Source: Lacimicrobium alkaliphilum (GTDB taxonomy: Bacteria; Pseudomonadota; Gammaproteobacteria; Enterobacterales; Alteromonadaceae). Taken from it: a stretch of 64,000 nucleotides of DNA. Both the position numbers and the translations under genes were made by a program. Of the stretch, positions 37,305 to 46,753 are shown piece by piece. The stretch covers positions 1 through 64,000 of the forward strand of contig NZ_NISX01000010.1 in NCBI RefSeq assembly GCF_002591895.1, given 5' to 3'. The notes below the pieces were generated by a model. That model made no database searches, was not told the DNA's origin, and saw only the letters and a list, made by a program, of their open reading frames with translations. Each line of letters opens with the position of its first letter. Positions within the stretch are counted from its first letter, which is position 1.

Positions 37305-39023
37305 TTACAGACTGAAAACGGCGATCACAGTCCATAAACCTGCGGCCAGGCTTGCTGCCAGTGTGGCGGGATAAAGCTGAGATTTAACATGATCCATTAA
37401 ATCACAGCCGGTGGTCATGGAACTCAGGATAGTGGAGTCAGATATAGGTGAGCATTGGTCGCCATATACGCTGCCATTCAGCACTGTGGCAAAACACACC
37501 ATCATAAACAGCTCAGGATTGGCCAATTGCTGATCCATGGCGATCACCCAGGCCAGTGGCATGGCCAGGGGGAATGCGATAGCGTAGGTTCCCCAACTGG
37601 TGCCGGTAGAAAAAGCAATAATCATGGTAATCAGCTGTAACGTCACGGGTAACAACCAGAAAGGTAAACGCTCACCAAGCAGATCGATCAGATACAGACC
37701 ACCCCCCACCTCTTTACTGATGCCACCGATGGTGATTGCCAGCATCAGCACCACTGATGCCACGACCACGCTTTTCCAGCCATCACCGAAACCATCGAGC
37801 AAATCTTCCAGCGACATGCCCTTCACCAGAGCGATAGTCGCCGCCAGTATCAACGCGGCACCAAAGGCCCAATTCACTTTTGGGGTACCCAGTAAAACGA
37901 AGCTACCCACTGCAATCCCTAACAAGGTTATCAGCGGCAGAATAAACTCCCATTGATTCGGTCGATAATGATCAGGTACATGGGCTCGATGGATCTCCCC
38001 TGAGCTCATTGGCCTGGCTTGTGGTGCATTTAACTGACCGGTTTGCGCGGCTCGCTGATTAGCTTTTTTCAGCCGTGAACCGGAAAAGGTAAGAATATTC
38101 ATGCTCAGCAAAAAGGTTCCGAAAACCGCCAGAATGGCGTAAAAACTTAAAGGCACGCTGGAAAAGAAAAACGCTATACGATCGGCCTCCGTAGCAAGAA
38201 ATGCTACACCGGGAACAAAGATGAACGCCTGCACATACGCGGGCCAGGCATTAAAAGCCAGGAACACCGCAATGGGCGACGCGGTGGAGTCCACCACATA
38301 GCTGAGTTCTTCGTGGCTGACACCGGCTTTATCGGCTATGGGTCTGACCGTAGTGCCCACCAGTACAGTACTGATTGTTCCGCCCTGAAAAAACAGGATC
38401 CCCAGCATCCAGGTCACTACTTTGGCACTGCGCGGACCGCGTACGAAATGTTTGGTCATGCTCTGTGCAAAAGCCTGCGCTGCGCCGGTTTTTCCCCAGA
38501 TGCCGGTCAGTCCTCCAAGCAACCATAAGTACAACACCAGAATTGCCGCCGCACTTTCGGTACCAAGACTGGGGATCAGAACCTTGTCAATAATATCCGG
38601 CTGCCCCATTAAAAAAGCCCCACAAACAATGCCGCCTAGCAAGGCAATAATGGGTTCACGACAAATCAGGCATAGCGCAACGGTGATAAAGGCAGGTAAC
38701 AATGACCAGACGCCATAATGATAATCGGTTTTCAGTAATACGATTTCATTATCCGGCATTTTCACCCACTGACGGTTAAGTTCGGGGTCGCCTTCAAGCT
38801 GATCCAGCGCTGACTGGCGCAGTGGCGAGTCGGCATAATCCACCAGCTCTTCAATGAGTATCTCTTCCCCCTGGTGACGATATTTGAGTTTGCCATCAAC
38901 CGTTTCAAAGGTTTCATACAGGTAGCTCTGCTCTTTCCATTGCGGGCTCTGGTATTGATGAGCCAACAGTGCACCAATGCAGCCAAACAACAATAAAATC
39001 CAGGTATAAGCGTTACGAGACAA
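37305..39023 (-). CDS. Na+/H+ antiporter, NhaC family
   Basis: An inner-membrane transporter of 572 residues. An N-terminal helix is followed by a soluble region of about 80 residues (residues 30-115, charged), then about 11 membrane helices. [37 protein letters not shown] and the C-terminal [15 protein letters not shown] are NhaC signatures. It likely exchanges Na+ for H+ or a related organic pair. The extra N-terminal soluble segment is seen in other marine NhaC-like proteins. It is separated from the TonB gene by 320 bases and is probably independent. Confidence 0.9.
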   Translation of the reverse strand: MSRNAYTWILLLFGCIGALLAHQYQSPQWKEQSYLYETFETVDGKLKYRHQGEEILIEELVDYADSPLRQSALDQLEGDPELNRQWVKMPDNEIVLLKTDYHYGVWSLLPAFITVALCLICREPIIALLGGIVCGAFLMGQPDIIDKVLIPSLGTESAAAILVLYLWLLGGLTGIWGKTGAAQAFAQSMTKHFVRGPRSAKVVTWMLGILFFQGGTISTVLVGTTVRPIADKAGVSHEELSYVVDSTASPIAVFLAFNAWPAYVQAFIFVPGVAFLATEADRIAFFFSSVPLSFYAILAVFGTFLLSMNILTFSGSRLKKANQRAAQTGQLNAPQARPMSSGEIHRAHVPDHYRPNQWEFILPLITLLGIAVGSFVLLGTPKVNWAFGAALILAATIALVKGMSLEDLLDGFGDGWKSVVVASVVLMLAITIGGISKEVGGGLYLIDLLGERLPFWLLPVTLQLITMIIAFSTGTSWGTYAIAFPLAMPLAWVIAMDQQLANPELFMMVCFATVLNGSVYGDQCSPISDSTILSSMTTGCDLMDHVKSQLYPATLAASLAAGLWTVIAVFSL

Positions 39024-39159
39024 AGCAGAACTCCGCTAAAAGTATGAAAAGAAAGATAAAATAACACCGAAGCCGGGTAAAAAGCGAGGCTGAAAATGTT
39101 GTCCGTATAAGGATATCGGGTTAGTCTGAACACCAACGTAATCCAGCCAGTCAGGTAAG

Positions 39160-40044
39160 ATGCACGACCACCATCATCACCATACTCCGCCTCAGGACAG
39201 GATCGCCACCGCATTTTTTCTGAATCTGGGCTTCTCCATTATCGAGTTTGTCGGCGGGCTGTTAACCAACAGTACTGCAATTATGGCTGATGCGGTACAT
39301 GACTTAGGCGATGCATTGTCTATCGGGCTGGCGTGGCTGGCGAGTAAACTGTCTGATAAACCGGCTGACCATCATTTTACCTATGGGTTTAAGCGCTTAT
39401 CGCTGTTATCGGCCGTACTTAATGGTGTGGTGCTGAGCGGCGGTACTATCTGGGTGTTATCTGAAGCCATACCCAGGCTTTGGGCACCAGAGATGCCCCA
39501 CGCCACCGGCATGTTTGCACTGTCTCTGCTGGGAATTGGTGTTAACGGCTACGCGGCCTGGAAGTTACATGGTGGCAAAACTCAGAATGAGAAAATTCTT
39601 AACTGGCATTTGCTGGAAGACATGTTTGGCTGGGTGGCGGTAATGATCGTCAGTCTGGTGATGATGGTGGTCGACTGGCCGATTCTCGACCCTATTCTCG
39701 CTATTGGTTTCAGTCTGTTTATTCTGGTAAATGTGCTTCGCCATACCTACACCAGTCTGGGCCTGTTTTTGCAGCGCACACCTGACCCTGAATTGTTAGA
39801 GCAAATCCGCCACACGCTGGTGAATATTGATGCTGTAACCGGCGCCCACCATCTGCACTTGTGGTCTCTGGACGGTGAAAAACATGTGCTGACAGTGCAT
39901 CTGGTCAGTGAATATCCGCTCTCAGCACAGCAGTATCAGCAACTTAAAGACCAGGTGAGTGAAAAACTGGCAACTTTTGAACTCGCCCACACCACCATCG
40001 AAATTGAACTACCCGAAGAAGCCTGCCGGGATATCAGCCATTAA
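39160..40044 (+). CDS. Cation diffusion facilitator metal efflux protein
   Basis: A Zn2+/Co2+/Cd2+-type proton-coupled exporter of 294 residues with six helices. The His run [11 protein letters not shown] at the N-terminus binds metal. The transport-site motifs are [12 protein letters not shown] (HxxxD in TM2) and [12 protein letters not shown] in TM5. The C-terminal domain (about 210-290) contains [19 protein letters not shown], the cytoplasmic metal-sensing fold. It is monocistronic, and its 3' end overlaps the convergent YbiT gene by 11 bases. Confidence 0.93.
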   Translation: MHDHHHHHTPPQDRIATAFFLNLGFSIIEFVGGLLTNSTAIMADAVHDLGDALSIGLAWLASKLSDKPADHHFTYGFKRLSLLSAVLNGVVLSGGTIWVLSEAIPRLWAPEMPHATGMFALSLLGIGVNGYAAWKLHGGKTQNEKILNWHLLEDMFGWVAVMIVSLVMMVVDWPILDPILAIGFSLFILVNVLRHTYTSLGLFLQRTPDPELLEQIRHTLVNIDAVTGAHHLHLWSLDGEKHVLTVHLVSEYPLSAQQYQQLKDQVSEKLATFELAHTTIEIELPEEACRDISH

Positions 40045-41638
40045 CCCTGGCTTTCTGCTCGCAGTGACGCAGGTACTCTTCATAAGGCCCCTGAAAATCG
40101 ACGATGCCATCGTTGGTCATATCCAGCACACGGGTGGCCAGTGATGACACAAACTCACGATCATGGGACACAAAAATCAACGTCCCCTGATAGTTTTCCA
40201 GCGCCAGATTCAGTGCCTCAATGGATTCCATATCCAGGTGGTTAGTAGGCTCATCCATCACCAGTACATTGGGCTGCTGGTTAATCAGTTTACCGAATAA
40301 CATACGGCCCTTTTCACCACCGGATAAGGCTTTAACAGACTTTTTGATGTCATCCTGTGAAAACAGCATACGCCCGAGAATACCGCGAATGGTCTGTTCA
40401 TCATCACTGGCGTTTTTCCACTGATTCATCCAGTCAAACACACTCATCTCGACGGCGAAATCCGCGCTGTGATCCTGTGCATAATAGCCAATGCTGGCAT
40501 TTTCTGACCATTTCACCGTGCCCGACTTCGGCGTCAGCTGGCCCATCAGGGTTTTCAGCAAGGTGGTTTTACCAATGCCGTTGGGGCCAATAACTGCAAT
40601 CTTCTCACCCACTTCAAGCATCAGGCTCAGACCACTGAACAGCGGCTTGTCATAACCACTGCTGAGCTGCTCCAGCTCCAGCGCATTGCGATACAGCTTC
40701 TTGTGCTGATTAAAGCGGATAAATGGGCTGACCCGGCTCGACGCCTTGACTTCTGCCAGTTCGATTTTTTCGATCTGGCGTGCTCTGGATGTGGCCTGTT
40801 TAGCCTTTGAGGCATTGGCTGAAAAACGGCTGACAAAGGTTTGCAGCTCGGCAATTTTCTCTTTCTTACGGGCATTTTCATTCAGCAACTGCTCTCTGGC
40901 CTGAGTCGCCGCCGTCATATACTCATCATAGTTACCCGGATACAGACGCAATTCACCATAGTCCAGATCGGCCATATGGGTACACACCTGATTTAGGAAG
41001 TGACGGTCATGGGAAATGATAATCATCGTGGCCTGGCGCTGTGCCAGCACCTGCTCCAGCCAGCGAATCGAGTTAATATCCAGGTTATTGGTAGGCTCAT
41101 CCAGCAACATGATATCGGGCTCGGCAAACAATACCTGAGCCAATAACACTCTGAGTTTCCAGCCCGGAGCCACTTCACTCATGGGGCCGAAATGCTGTTC
41201 AACCGGAATATCCAGGCCCAGCAGCAACTCGCCGGCGCGGGACTCGGCAGTATAACCGTCCATTTCGGCAAACTCAGTTTCCAGATCAGCCACTTTCATG
41301 CCGTCTTCTTCACTCATTTCAGGCAATGAGTAGATACGATCCCGCTCCTGCTTGACCTGCCACAATTCTTTGTGGCCCATGATCACCGTATCTACCACGC
41401 TGTACTGTTCATAAGCGAACTGGTCCTGCCCCAGCACGCCTACTCTGTCGTTACTGTCCAGCATCACCTGCCCGGCAGAGGGTTCGAGCTTGCTCGCCAG
41501 AATTTTCATCAGGGTCGATTTTCCACAGCCATTGGCGCCAATCAGGCCGTAGCGATTACCTTCGCCAAATTTAACGGAGATATTTTCAAACAGCGGCTTA
41601 GCGCCAAATTGCATGGTGATATTTGCGGTGGAAATCAT
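40034..41638 (-). CDS. ybiT: ABC-F ATPase, YbiT type
   Basis: A ribosome-associated ABC-F protein of 534 residues without membrane segments. Two ATPase domains are linked by the ABC-F linker ([19 protein letters not shown]). Walker A sequences are GANGCGKST (residues about 34-42) and GPNGIGKTT; the signatures are in the first half (altered, [13 protein letters not shown]) and LSGGEKGRM in the second. Walker B motifs are [12 protein letters not shown] and [12 protein letters not shown]. The altered first signature and overall length fit YbiT. It acts on translation rather than transport. Confidence 0.93.
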   Translation of the reverse strand: MISTANITMQFGAKPLFENISVKFGEGNRYGLIGANGCGKSTLMKILASKLEPSAGQVMLDSNDRVGVLGQDQFAYEQYSVVDTVIMGHKELWQVKQERDRIYSLPEMSEEDGMKVADLETEFAEMDGYTAESRAGELLLGLDIPVEQHFGPMSEVAPGWKLRVLLAQVLFAEPDIMLLDEPTNNLDINSIRWLEQVLAQRQATMIIISHDRHFLNQVCTHMADLDYGELRLYPGNYDEYMTAATQAREQLLNENARKKEKIAELQTFVSRFSANASKAKQATSRARQIEKIELAEVKASSRVSPFIRFNQHKKLYRNALELEQLSSGYDKPLFSGLSLMLEVGEKIAVIGPNGIGKTTLLKTLMGQLTPKSGTVKWSENASIGYYAQDHSADFAVEMSVFDWMNQWKNASDDEQTIRGILGRMLFSQDDIKKSVKALSGGEKGRMLFGKLINQQPNVLVMDEPTNHLDMESIEALNLALENYQGTLIFVSHDREFVSSLATRVLDMTNDGIVDFQGPYEEYLRHCEQKARVNG

Positions 41639-41752
41639 AATAGCCTTAGTGGAACAGGGGTAGGTGTAAACGACACGAACACAGAAATTAAACGGCGCGC
41701 AGTTTACCCTGTTTGCCCGCCGTTGTCTGCAATAGACTGTTTTCAGCCTCTT

Positions 41753-42727
41753 TCAGTTATCTGCGTAGTGCCGATACCAGTCGACAAACTCCCGTATTCC
41801 TTGTTCCAGAGGAGTTTGGGGCGCAAAGCCGGTCTTTTGTTGCAAAGCGGTGATATCAGCGCAGGTTTGATAAACATCACCGGGCTGCATCTCCAGCATT
41901 TCAAGCTTTGCAGGCTTGCCACAAGCCCTCTCAATACAGGCAATAAAATCAAGCAACTTAACGGGTTGGTTATTGCCGATATTATAAATGGCATAGGGTG
42001 GTGCCGAATTCAAAGATACAGGAGGCATTGCCAGAACGTTGTTGACCCCGCTGACAATATCGTCGATATAGGTAAAGTCACGCTTCAGTTGTCCGTGATT
42101 AAATACCTTAATTGGTCTGTTTTCCAGAATCGCCCGGGTAAACAGCCAGGGCGCCATATCCGGCCGACCCCAGGGGCCATAAACAGTGAAAAAGCGCAAG
42201 CCGGTCACCGGTAACTGATAGAGATGGCTGTAGCTGTAGGCCAATAACTCATTCGCTTTCTTAGTCGCCGCATACAGAGAAACCGGACTGTCTGTGGTAT
42301 CGGTCTCGCTAAAGGGCACCTTCTTTTGATTACCATATACAGAGCTGGATGAGGCAAACAGCAGATGTGCAATCTGATGATGCCGGCAGGCCTCCAGAAT
42401 ATTCATAAAACCAACAAGATTAGACAGCGTATAGGCCTGAGGATGATCAATGGAATAACGTACACCGGCCTGGGCAGCCAGATGAATCACGCGAGTGAAA
42501 GAACAATCCCGGAAAAGCGCATTCAGCCCCTCACTATCGGCGATATCAAGGGAATAGAAAGTGAATTGTGGAAACGTCTTCAGCGTGCTTAGTCGGTCTT
42601 GCTTTAGTTGCGGGCTGTAATAGTCATTAAGGTTATCGATACCCACTACCTCCAGGCCCTGTTGACACAATTGCCTGGCAACGGAACTACCGATAAATCC
42701 CGCGACACCAGTGATCAGGATACACAT
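41753..42727 (-). CDS. NAD-dependent UDP-sugar epimerase
   Basis: A short-chain dehydrogenase/epimerase of 324 residues. The Rossmann motif GVAGFIGSS is at residues 7-15, the catalytic YxxxK is YAATKKANE (near 147), and the substrate segment VYGPWGRPDMAPWLF is characteristic of UDP-glucuronate 4-epimerases. It probably makes UDP-galacturonate or a related precursor for envelope sugars. The ATG at 42727 is chosen because the Rossmann fold begins there; the longer frame to 42793 would cover the regulatory box. It is divergent from the GT2-VTT-ArnT operon, with which it shares the 111-base promoter region. Confidence 0.9.
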   Translation of the reverse strand: MCILITGVAGFIGSSVARQLCQQGLEVVGIDNLNDYYSPQLKQDRLSTLKTFPQFTFYSLDIADSEGLNALFRDCSFTRVIHLAAQAGVRYSIDHPQAYTLSNLVGFMNILEACRHHQIAHLLFASSSSVYGNQKKVPFSETDTTDSPVSLYAATKKANELLAYSYSHLYQLPVTGLRFFTVYGPWGRPDMAPWLFTRAILENRPIKVFNHGQLKRDFTYIDDIVSGVNNVLAMPPVSLNSAPPYAIYNIGNNQPVKLLDFIACIERACGKPAKLEMLEMQPGDVYQTCADITALQQKTGFAPQTPLEQGIREFVDWYRHYADN

Positions 42728-42773
42728 ATCTTTTATCTCTGAACTTACCGGAATGCCAGTGTGCAAACTTAAT

Positions 42774-42790
42774 CTTAAGGCTGCCTTAAG
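42774..42790 (+). promoter_or_regulatory. PmrA-type box at the sugar module promoter
   Basis: CTTAAG-GCTGC-CTTAAG, a perfect match to the published PmrA box (YTTAAK-N5-YTTAAK). An extra half-site CTTAAT (42768-42773) is directly adjacent. Toward the GT2 gene, TATGTT (42801-42806) begins 10 bases after the box, the same spacing as at the other two boxes. Confidence 0.75.
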
Positions 42791-42838
42791 CAATAGTCGC
42801 TATGTTGGCAGACATTCCAGATCAGACGTGTTGCCGTA

Positions 42839-43564
42839 ATGACAAAGCTGAGCGTAGTTATCCCCGCTAAAAATGAACAGGAAAACGTCCTTAAGCTTAT
42901 CGAAGAGATTATTAACGCTCTGAGCGATTTGTGCAGTTTTGAAATTATCGTGGTCGACGATGGCAGTGATGATCAGACCTTTAATAAACTGAAACTGGCT
43001 CAGCAACAGTATTCTGCCAGCATTCGTATTCTCAGGCATGCACATTCAACCGGCCAGAGCACCGCTGTATATAATGGTGTGCTGATAGCCCGCGGCGAAT
43101 TAGTTGCGACCCTGGACGGAGATGGGCAGAACGATCCGACCGACATTCCCAAACTACTGATAGTGGCCAATGAATTTGCACAGGGCGCAGACTTTTGTAT
43201 CGCAGGATACCGAAAATGTCGCCATGACAGTCGCTGGAAGTTACTGCAAAGCCGCATTGCCAATAGTATTCGCAGCACTTTGCTAAAGGATGATACGCCG
43301 GATACCGGCTGTGGTTTGAAAATATTCCCGCGCTCAACCTTTATCAAACTTCCCTATTTCGATCATATGCACCGTTTCTTACCAGCCCTGATCAAACGCA
43401 GTGGCGGCAGTATCCGAATTGTCGAAGTCAATCACAGAGCCAGACATACGGGCACCTCCAAATACACTATGCTGAATCGGGCCTGGGCCGGTGTTATCGA
43501 TATGCTCGGTGTGATCTGGCTGCAAAAACGCAATCGTCTGCCGGTTCAAAGCGAAGAACACTGA
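42839..43564 (+). CDS. Family 2 glycosyltransferase (polyprenyl-phosphate type)
   Basis: A 241-residue GT-A enzyme of the DPM1/ArnC group, which loads a sugar from a nucleotide onto polyprenyl phosphate at the cytoplasmic face of the membrane. The motifs are VVIPAKNEQENV, IVVDDGSDDQT (Asp pair), and DGDGQNDPTDI (DxD-like). The RHTGTSKYTMLNRAW segment near 202-216 is the conserved lid. It lacks the C-terminal helices of ArnC, but a short hydrophobic stretch follows. It is the first gene of a plus-strand operon with the VTT and ArnT-like genes and follows the PmrA-type box. Confidence 0.92.
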   Translation: MTKLSVVIPAKNEQENVLKLIEEIINALSDLCSFEIIVVDDGSDDQTFNKLKLAQQQYSASIRILRHAHSTGQSTAVYNGVLIARGELVATLDGDGQNDPTDIPKLLIVANEFAQGADFCIAGYRKCRHDSRWKLLQSRIANSIRSTLLKDDTPDTGCGLKIFPRSTFIKLPYFDHMHRFLPALIKRSGGSIRIVEVNHRARHTGTSKYTMLNRAWAGVIDMLGVIWLQKRNRLPVQSEEH

Positions 43565-43568
43565 ATTG

Positions 43569-44279
43569 ATGTTAAGCATAGGTTCTTATTTGCGCTATTA
43601 CTCGGGCATGATATGGCTGGCACTGTTACTGACGTTAGGCTGGCTCATTTCCGGTTCAGACATATTTGAGACCTGGCCCCCCACACAACTCAGTAGCTGG
43701 ATAAGCCACGATATCAGTCTGAATATTGTGCTTTTCAGTATTACTTTCAGTGTGCTGACCGCCATGGGTCTGCCCCGACAAATATCGGCGTTTGTGGCAG
43801 GTTATGTGTTCGGCATTTATATTGGCGTGATACTGGCCACGACCGTCACAGCGATGGGTGCCCTGATGAGTTATCTGGTCGCCAGGCACCTGATAAACGG
43901 CCCTTTTATTAATAGTCTGAAACGACGAAATCAACGGATGATCGATATCGTTCGGCGCCATACCTTCAGTTCGGTTCTCGCCATCCGGCTTTTCCCTGTA
44001 GGCAACAACCTTTTGGTCAATTTACTGGCTGGGTCAGCCCGGATATCTTTGCTGCCTTTCCTTTGTGCCTCCTATCTGGGTTACCTGCCCCAGACTCTGA
44101 TCTTTTCGCTGTCAGGCTCAGGGCTGCAACCTGATTCACAATGGCAGATCCTGTTGGGGATAGGGTTGTTTATCATCTCTACCTTACTTGGTATCAGGCT
44201 GTACCGACGTCGTGCAAAGTTCGCCATCACACCTGTTGCTGAATCGCCTCTGCACGATAAGGTTGACTTGCATGGATAG
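43569..44279 (+). CDS. VTT (TVP38/DedA-like) membrane protein
   Basis: An inner-membrane protein of 236 residues in the TVP38/TMEM64/SNARE-associated (VTT) family. PRQISAFVAGYVFGIYIGVILAT and LFPVGNNLLVNLLAGSARISLLPF are the two half-motifs with re-entrant loops. DedA/VTT proteins include polyprenyl-phosphate and lipid scramblases, which fits its place between the polyprenyl glycosyltransferase and the ArnT-like enzyme: it could help flip or recycle the lipid carrier. The start is ATG at 43569; a TTG just before (43566) is also in frame. The ArnT gene begins within its last 8 bases. Confidence 0.85.
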   Translation: MLSIGSYLRYYSGMIWLALLLTLGWLISGSDIFETWPPTQLSSWISHDISLNIVLFSITFSVLTAMGLPRQISAFVAGYVFGIYIGVILATTVTAMGALMSYLVARHLINGPFINSLKRRNQRMIDIVRRHTFSSVLAIRLFPVGNNLLVNLLAGSARISLLPFLCASYLGYLPQTLIFSLSGSGLQPDSQWQILLGIGLFIISTLLGIRLYRRRAKFAITPVAESPLHDKVDLHG

Positions 44280-45972
44280 ACCATACAACAGCAAGGTTTT
44301 ATGGCTGTTCTGGACAGCCGCCGTAATCATCATTTTCACCGGCCTCGGCCTGCGCGATCCGTGGCCCGCAGACGAACCGCGGTTTGCTCAAATCGCCATG
44401 CAAATGGTGCAATCGGGCGATTGGTTTTTCCCCCGCCGCGGGGGCGAACTCTACCCTGACAAACCGCCCGTGTTTATGTGGTCTATCGCCATATTCTATT
44501 GGCTTACCGGCTCCTTAAAACTGGCTTTCTTGCTGCCCTCAGCACTGTGCTCGATGATCACACTATATCTGACCTTCGATATCACAAAACGTCTCTGGGA
44601 CAGAACCACCGGCATGCTTGCTGCTGGCGCTTTATTGCTGACACTGCAATTTGTGATTCAGGCCAAAAGTGCCCAAATTGATGCCATGGTAAGTTGCTGG
44701 ATTGCCATCGGCTGCTATGGCCTGCTGCGTCATCTTTTGCTTCAGGACGGCTGGAGTTGGTACTGGCTAGGATTTGCCGCCATGGGGCTGGGTGTTATCA
44801 CCAAGGGTGTCGGATTTTTACCGGTACTGATGCTGATACCGTTTTTTATTGCTCGTCGTGTTTTTCCCCGACAAAGCACGGCAACAGGCAGTGCCTGGCA
44901 CTGGTGGTCTGGCCCGGTGGTAATGCTTATCACCATCGGCTTGTGGTTAATTCCTATGTTAATTATCGTTAGTCACTCAGATGACACGACGTTACAGGCG
45001 TATCGTGACAATATCATGCTTAAGCAAACAGCAACCCGCTATGCCGATGCCTGGCATCATATTAAGCCATTCTGGTATTACCTGACCTCTGTCATCCCGG
45101 TGCTCTGGCTGCCCTTAAGTCTCCTACTCCCCTGGCTGGTGCCTGAATGGGTTAAAGCCTGCAAAAAAGGTGAACTGCGAATCATTCTGCCCCTATTCTG
45201 GATTCTGCTTTTATTACTGTTCTTTAGCATGAGTCCGGGCAAACGAGGCGTTTACATTCTGCCCGCGTTGCCGATGCTGGCACTAATCTCCGCCCCCTAC
45301 CTGCGACAGATGCTCAATAAGCCAGCAGCATCCTGGGCACTCTGGCTGACCACCGGGCTCATCAGCACTGTATTGCTGATTGTTGCGATAGGTGGTTGGT
45401 ACGGGCTGGATGCAATAGTGCAGCTAGTCAAAGAATATGAACTGGATCCCTGGTCCTTCTTGCTCACTTGCAGTGTTGTTGGGTTTATCAGCCTGGCCCT
45501 GAGTTGGCGGTATAAAGCACTCAGCTGGGCATACTATATTCCGCTATTGTGGCTACTCTACAGTACCTGGGGATATCTACTGATGGCCCCGGCCAAAACG
45601 CCACAAAAGATCCTTGAACAGAGCGCAAAGCACCTTCCTGCCAGTGGAGAGCTCGCTATGATTGGTCTTAAAGAGCAATTTTTGCTTTTCTCAGACATGC
45701 CGTTTACGCACTTTGGCTACCATACACCCATTGAACAACAACAAGCCATGGCATGGCGCTGGCTTAAACAACACCCCGATAGTCGTATACTGGCTGCCAG
45801 TGACGAAAAACTAAATTGTTTTCGCTCTGAACAAGGGACTAAGCTGGGCCATGCCCACCGCCAGGACTGGTTACTACTGGGTCCCAAAAGCGCGGCACTC
45901 TCCTGTCCACAGACAGATTCGTTGACGCCTGTCTACCGCACGGAAAAAACATCAGTTTATGATCACAATTAA
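44272..45972 (+). CDS. ArnT-like lipid A / polyprenyl glycosyltransferase (GT39/83)
   Basis: A membrane glycosyltransferase of 566 residues with about 12 helices. The first periplasmic loop contains DPWPADEPRFAQIAMQMV (ADEPR, the Asp-Glu catalytic pair of ArnT), followed by PDKPPVFMWSIA; both are ArnT/PMT family signatures. ArnT transfers a sugar from undecaprenyl phosphate to lipid A phosphate. The gene overlaps the VTT gene by 8 bases and closes the operon. It lacks arnA/B/D/E/F-like partners here, so the sugar may not be aminoarabinose. The stop codon lies inside the next PmrA-type box. Confidence 0.9.
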   Translation: MDRPYNSKVLWLFWTAAVIIIFTGLGLRDPWPADEPRFAQIAMQMVQSGDWFFPRRGGELYPDKPPVFMWSIAIFYWLTGSLKLAFLLPSALCSMITLYLTFDITKRLWDRTTGMLAAGALLLTLQFVIQAKSAQIDAMVSCWIAIGCYGLLRHLLLQDGWSWYWLGFAAMGLGVITKGVGFLPVLMLIPFFIARRVFPRQSTATGSAWHWWSGPVVMLITIGLWLIPMLIIVSHSDDTTLQAYRDNIMLKQTATRYADAWHHIKPFWYYLTSVIPVLWLPLSLLLPWLVPEWVKACKKGELRIILPLFWILLLLLFFSMSPGKRGVYILPALPMLALISAPYLRQMLNKPAASWALWLTTGLISTVLLIVAIGGWYGLDAIVQLVKEYELDPWSFLLTCSVVGFISLALSWRYKALSWAYYIPLLWLLYSTWGYLLMAPAKTPQKILEQSAKHLPASGELAMIGLKEQFLLFSDMPFTHFGYHTPIEQQQAMAWRWLKQHPDSRILAASDEKLNCFRSEQGTKLGHAHRQDWLLLGPKSAALSCPQTDSLTPVYRTEKTSVYDHN

Positions 45973-45984
45973 GGAACCGTTAAG
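45968..45984 (+). promoter_or_regulatory. PmrA-type box before the redox module
   Basis: ATTAAG-GAACC-GTTAAG follows the YTTAAK-N5-YTTAAK pattern with A and G at the two loosest positions. TAGGCT (45995-46000) begins 10 bases after the box, a weak -10. It overlaps the ArnT stop codon and lies about 48 bases before the thioredoxin start. Confidence 0.6.
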
Positions 45985-46031
45985 AATCACGCTTTAGGCT
46001 AATCAACAACGATTACCTGAAGGATGCTGTT

Positions 46032-46538
46032 GTGCGTCAAATCATCATACTATTTTGCCTGCTCAGTTTTGGGGTAATAGCCCAACAAGCACCCAACTTC
46101 AATCTCAGTGACCCGGCATTAGGGTCCCGCCTCTCTGACCTGAAGGGCAAGGTGGTGTATCTGGATTTCTGGGCTTCATGGTGCAAACCCTGCCGTCATT
46201 CCTTTACCTGGATGAATCAGTTACAAGCCGCGTATGGCGAACAGGGGCTGGTAATCCTGGCCATTAACCTCGACGCTGAACCTGAGCTGGCTCAGGCGTT
46301 TTTACAACGGCATCCTGCCAGCTTCCATATCCAGTTCGACCCACAGGGCAATATTGCTGAGCAATATCAGTTGCTGGGCATGCCCAGCAGTTATCTGATC
46401 GATGCCGGAGGCACCCTGCGCCATGTTCATCAGGGGTTCTTTACGGATAAGCAACCTGTCTATCACCAACAAATAAAAACCTTGCTTGGCGAACGTTACA
46501 CCGAGCAATTAATGACCAGCATGGGAACTCAAAAATGA
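46032..46538 (+). CDS. Periplasmic TlpA-type thioredoxin
   Basis: A 168-residue thioredoxin-fold protein exported by an N-terminal signal (VRQIIILFCLLSFGVIAQQ). The active site is WCKPC in DFWASWCKPCRHS, and the cis-Pro loop is GMPSSYLID. It likely passes electrons to periplasmic or outer-membrane cysteines. The start is GTG at 46032 with AAGGA 7 bases upstream. It leads a tightly packed operon with DUF4266, DUF3570 and ApbE genes (overlaps of 4 and 10 bases), an arrangement also known in Shewanella-like bacteria. Confidence 0.9.
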   Translation: MRQIIILFCLLSFGVIAQQAPNFNLSDPALGSRLSDLKGKVVYLDFWASWCKPCRHSFTWMNQLQAAYGEQGLVILAINLDAEPELAQAFLQRHPASFHIQFDPQGNIAEQYQLLGMPSSYLIDAGGTLRHVHQGFFTDKQPVYHQQIKTLLGERYTEQLMTSMGTQK

Positions 46539-46753
46539 AACGTAAACCCGTTATTGTAATTTGTCTCGCACTGTCATTAAGTGCCTGCGCCTCCTTAGGT
46601 GTTAAACCCTGGGAGCGGGATCTGCTGGCAAAAGATGAAATGGCCCTGAGTGCCGACCCGGTGGATTTGGCGCTGGATGATCATATTTATTTCAGCAAAG
46701 AAGCCGCCAGTGGCGGCCGTGCTTTTGCAGGAGGTGGCTGCGGATGCAACTGA
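46535..46753 (+). CDS. DUF4266 small lipoprotein
   Basis: A 72-residue lipoprotein. The lipobox is LSAC (Cys at about residue 18), the middle has the conserved VKPWERDLLAKDEM, and the C-terminus is glycine-rich, ending GGGCGC-Asn. The two C-terminal Cys could be served by the thioredoxin encoded just upstream (4-base overlap), or they could hold a metal or cofactor. Family function unknown. It is always small and is usually encoded with DUF3570. Confidence 0.9.
   Translation: MKRKPVIVICLALSLSACASLGVKPWERDLLAKDEMALSADPVDLALDDHIYFSKEAASGGRAFAGGGCGCN

Noticed and set aside
41372-42214. 280-codon plus-strand open frame
   Set aside because: Antisense to ybiT and the epimerase gene; protein has no recognisable domain.
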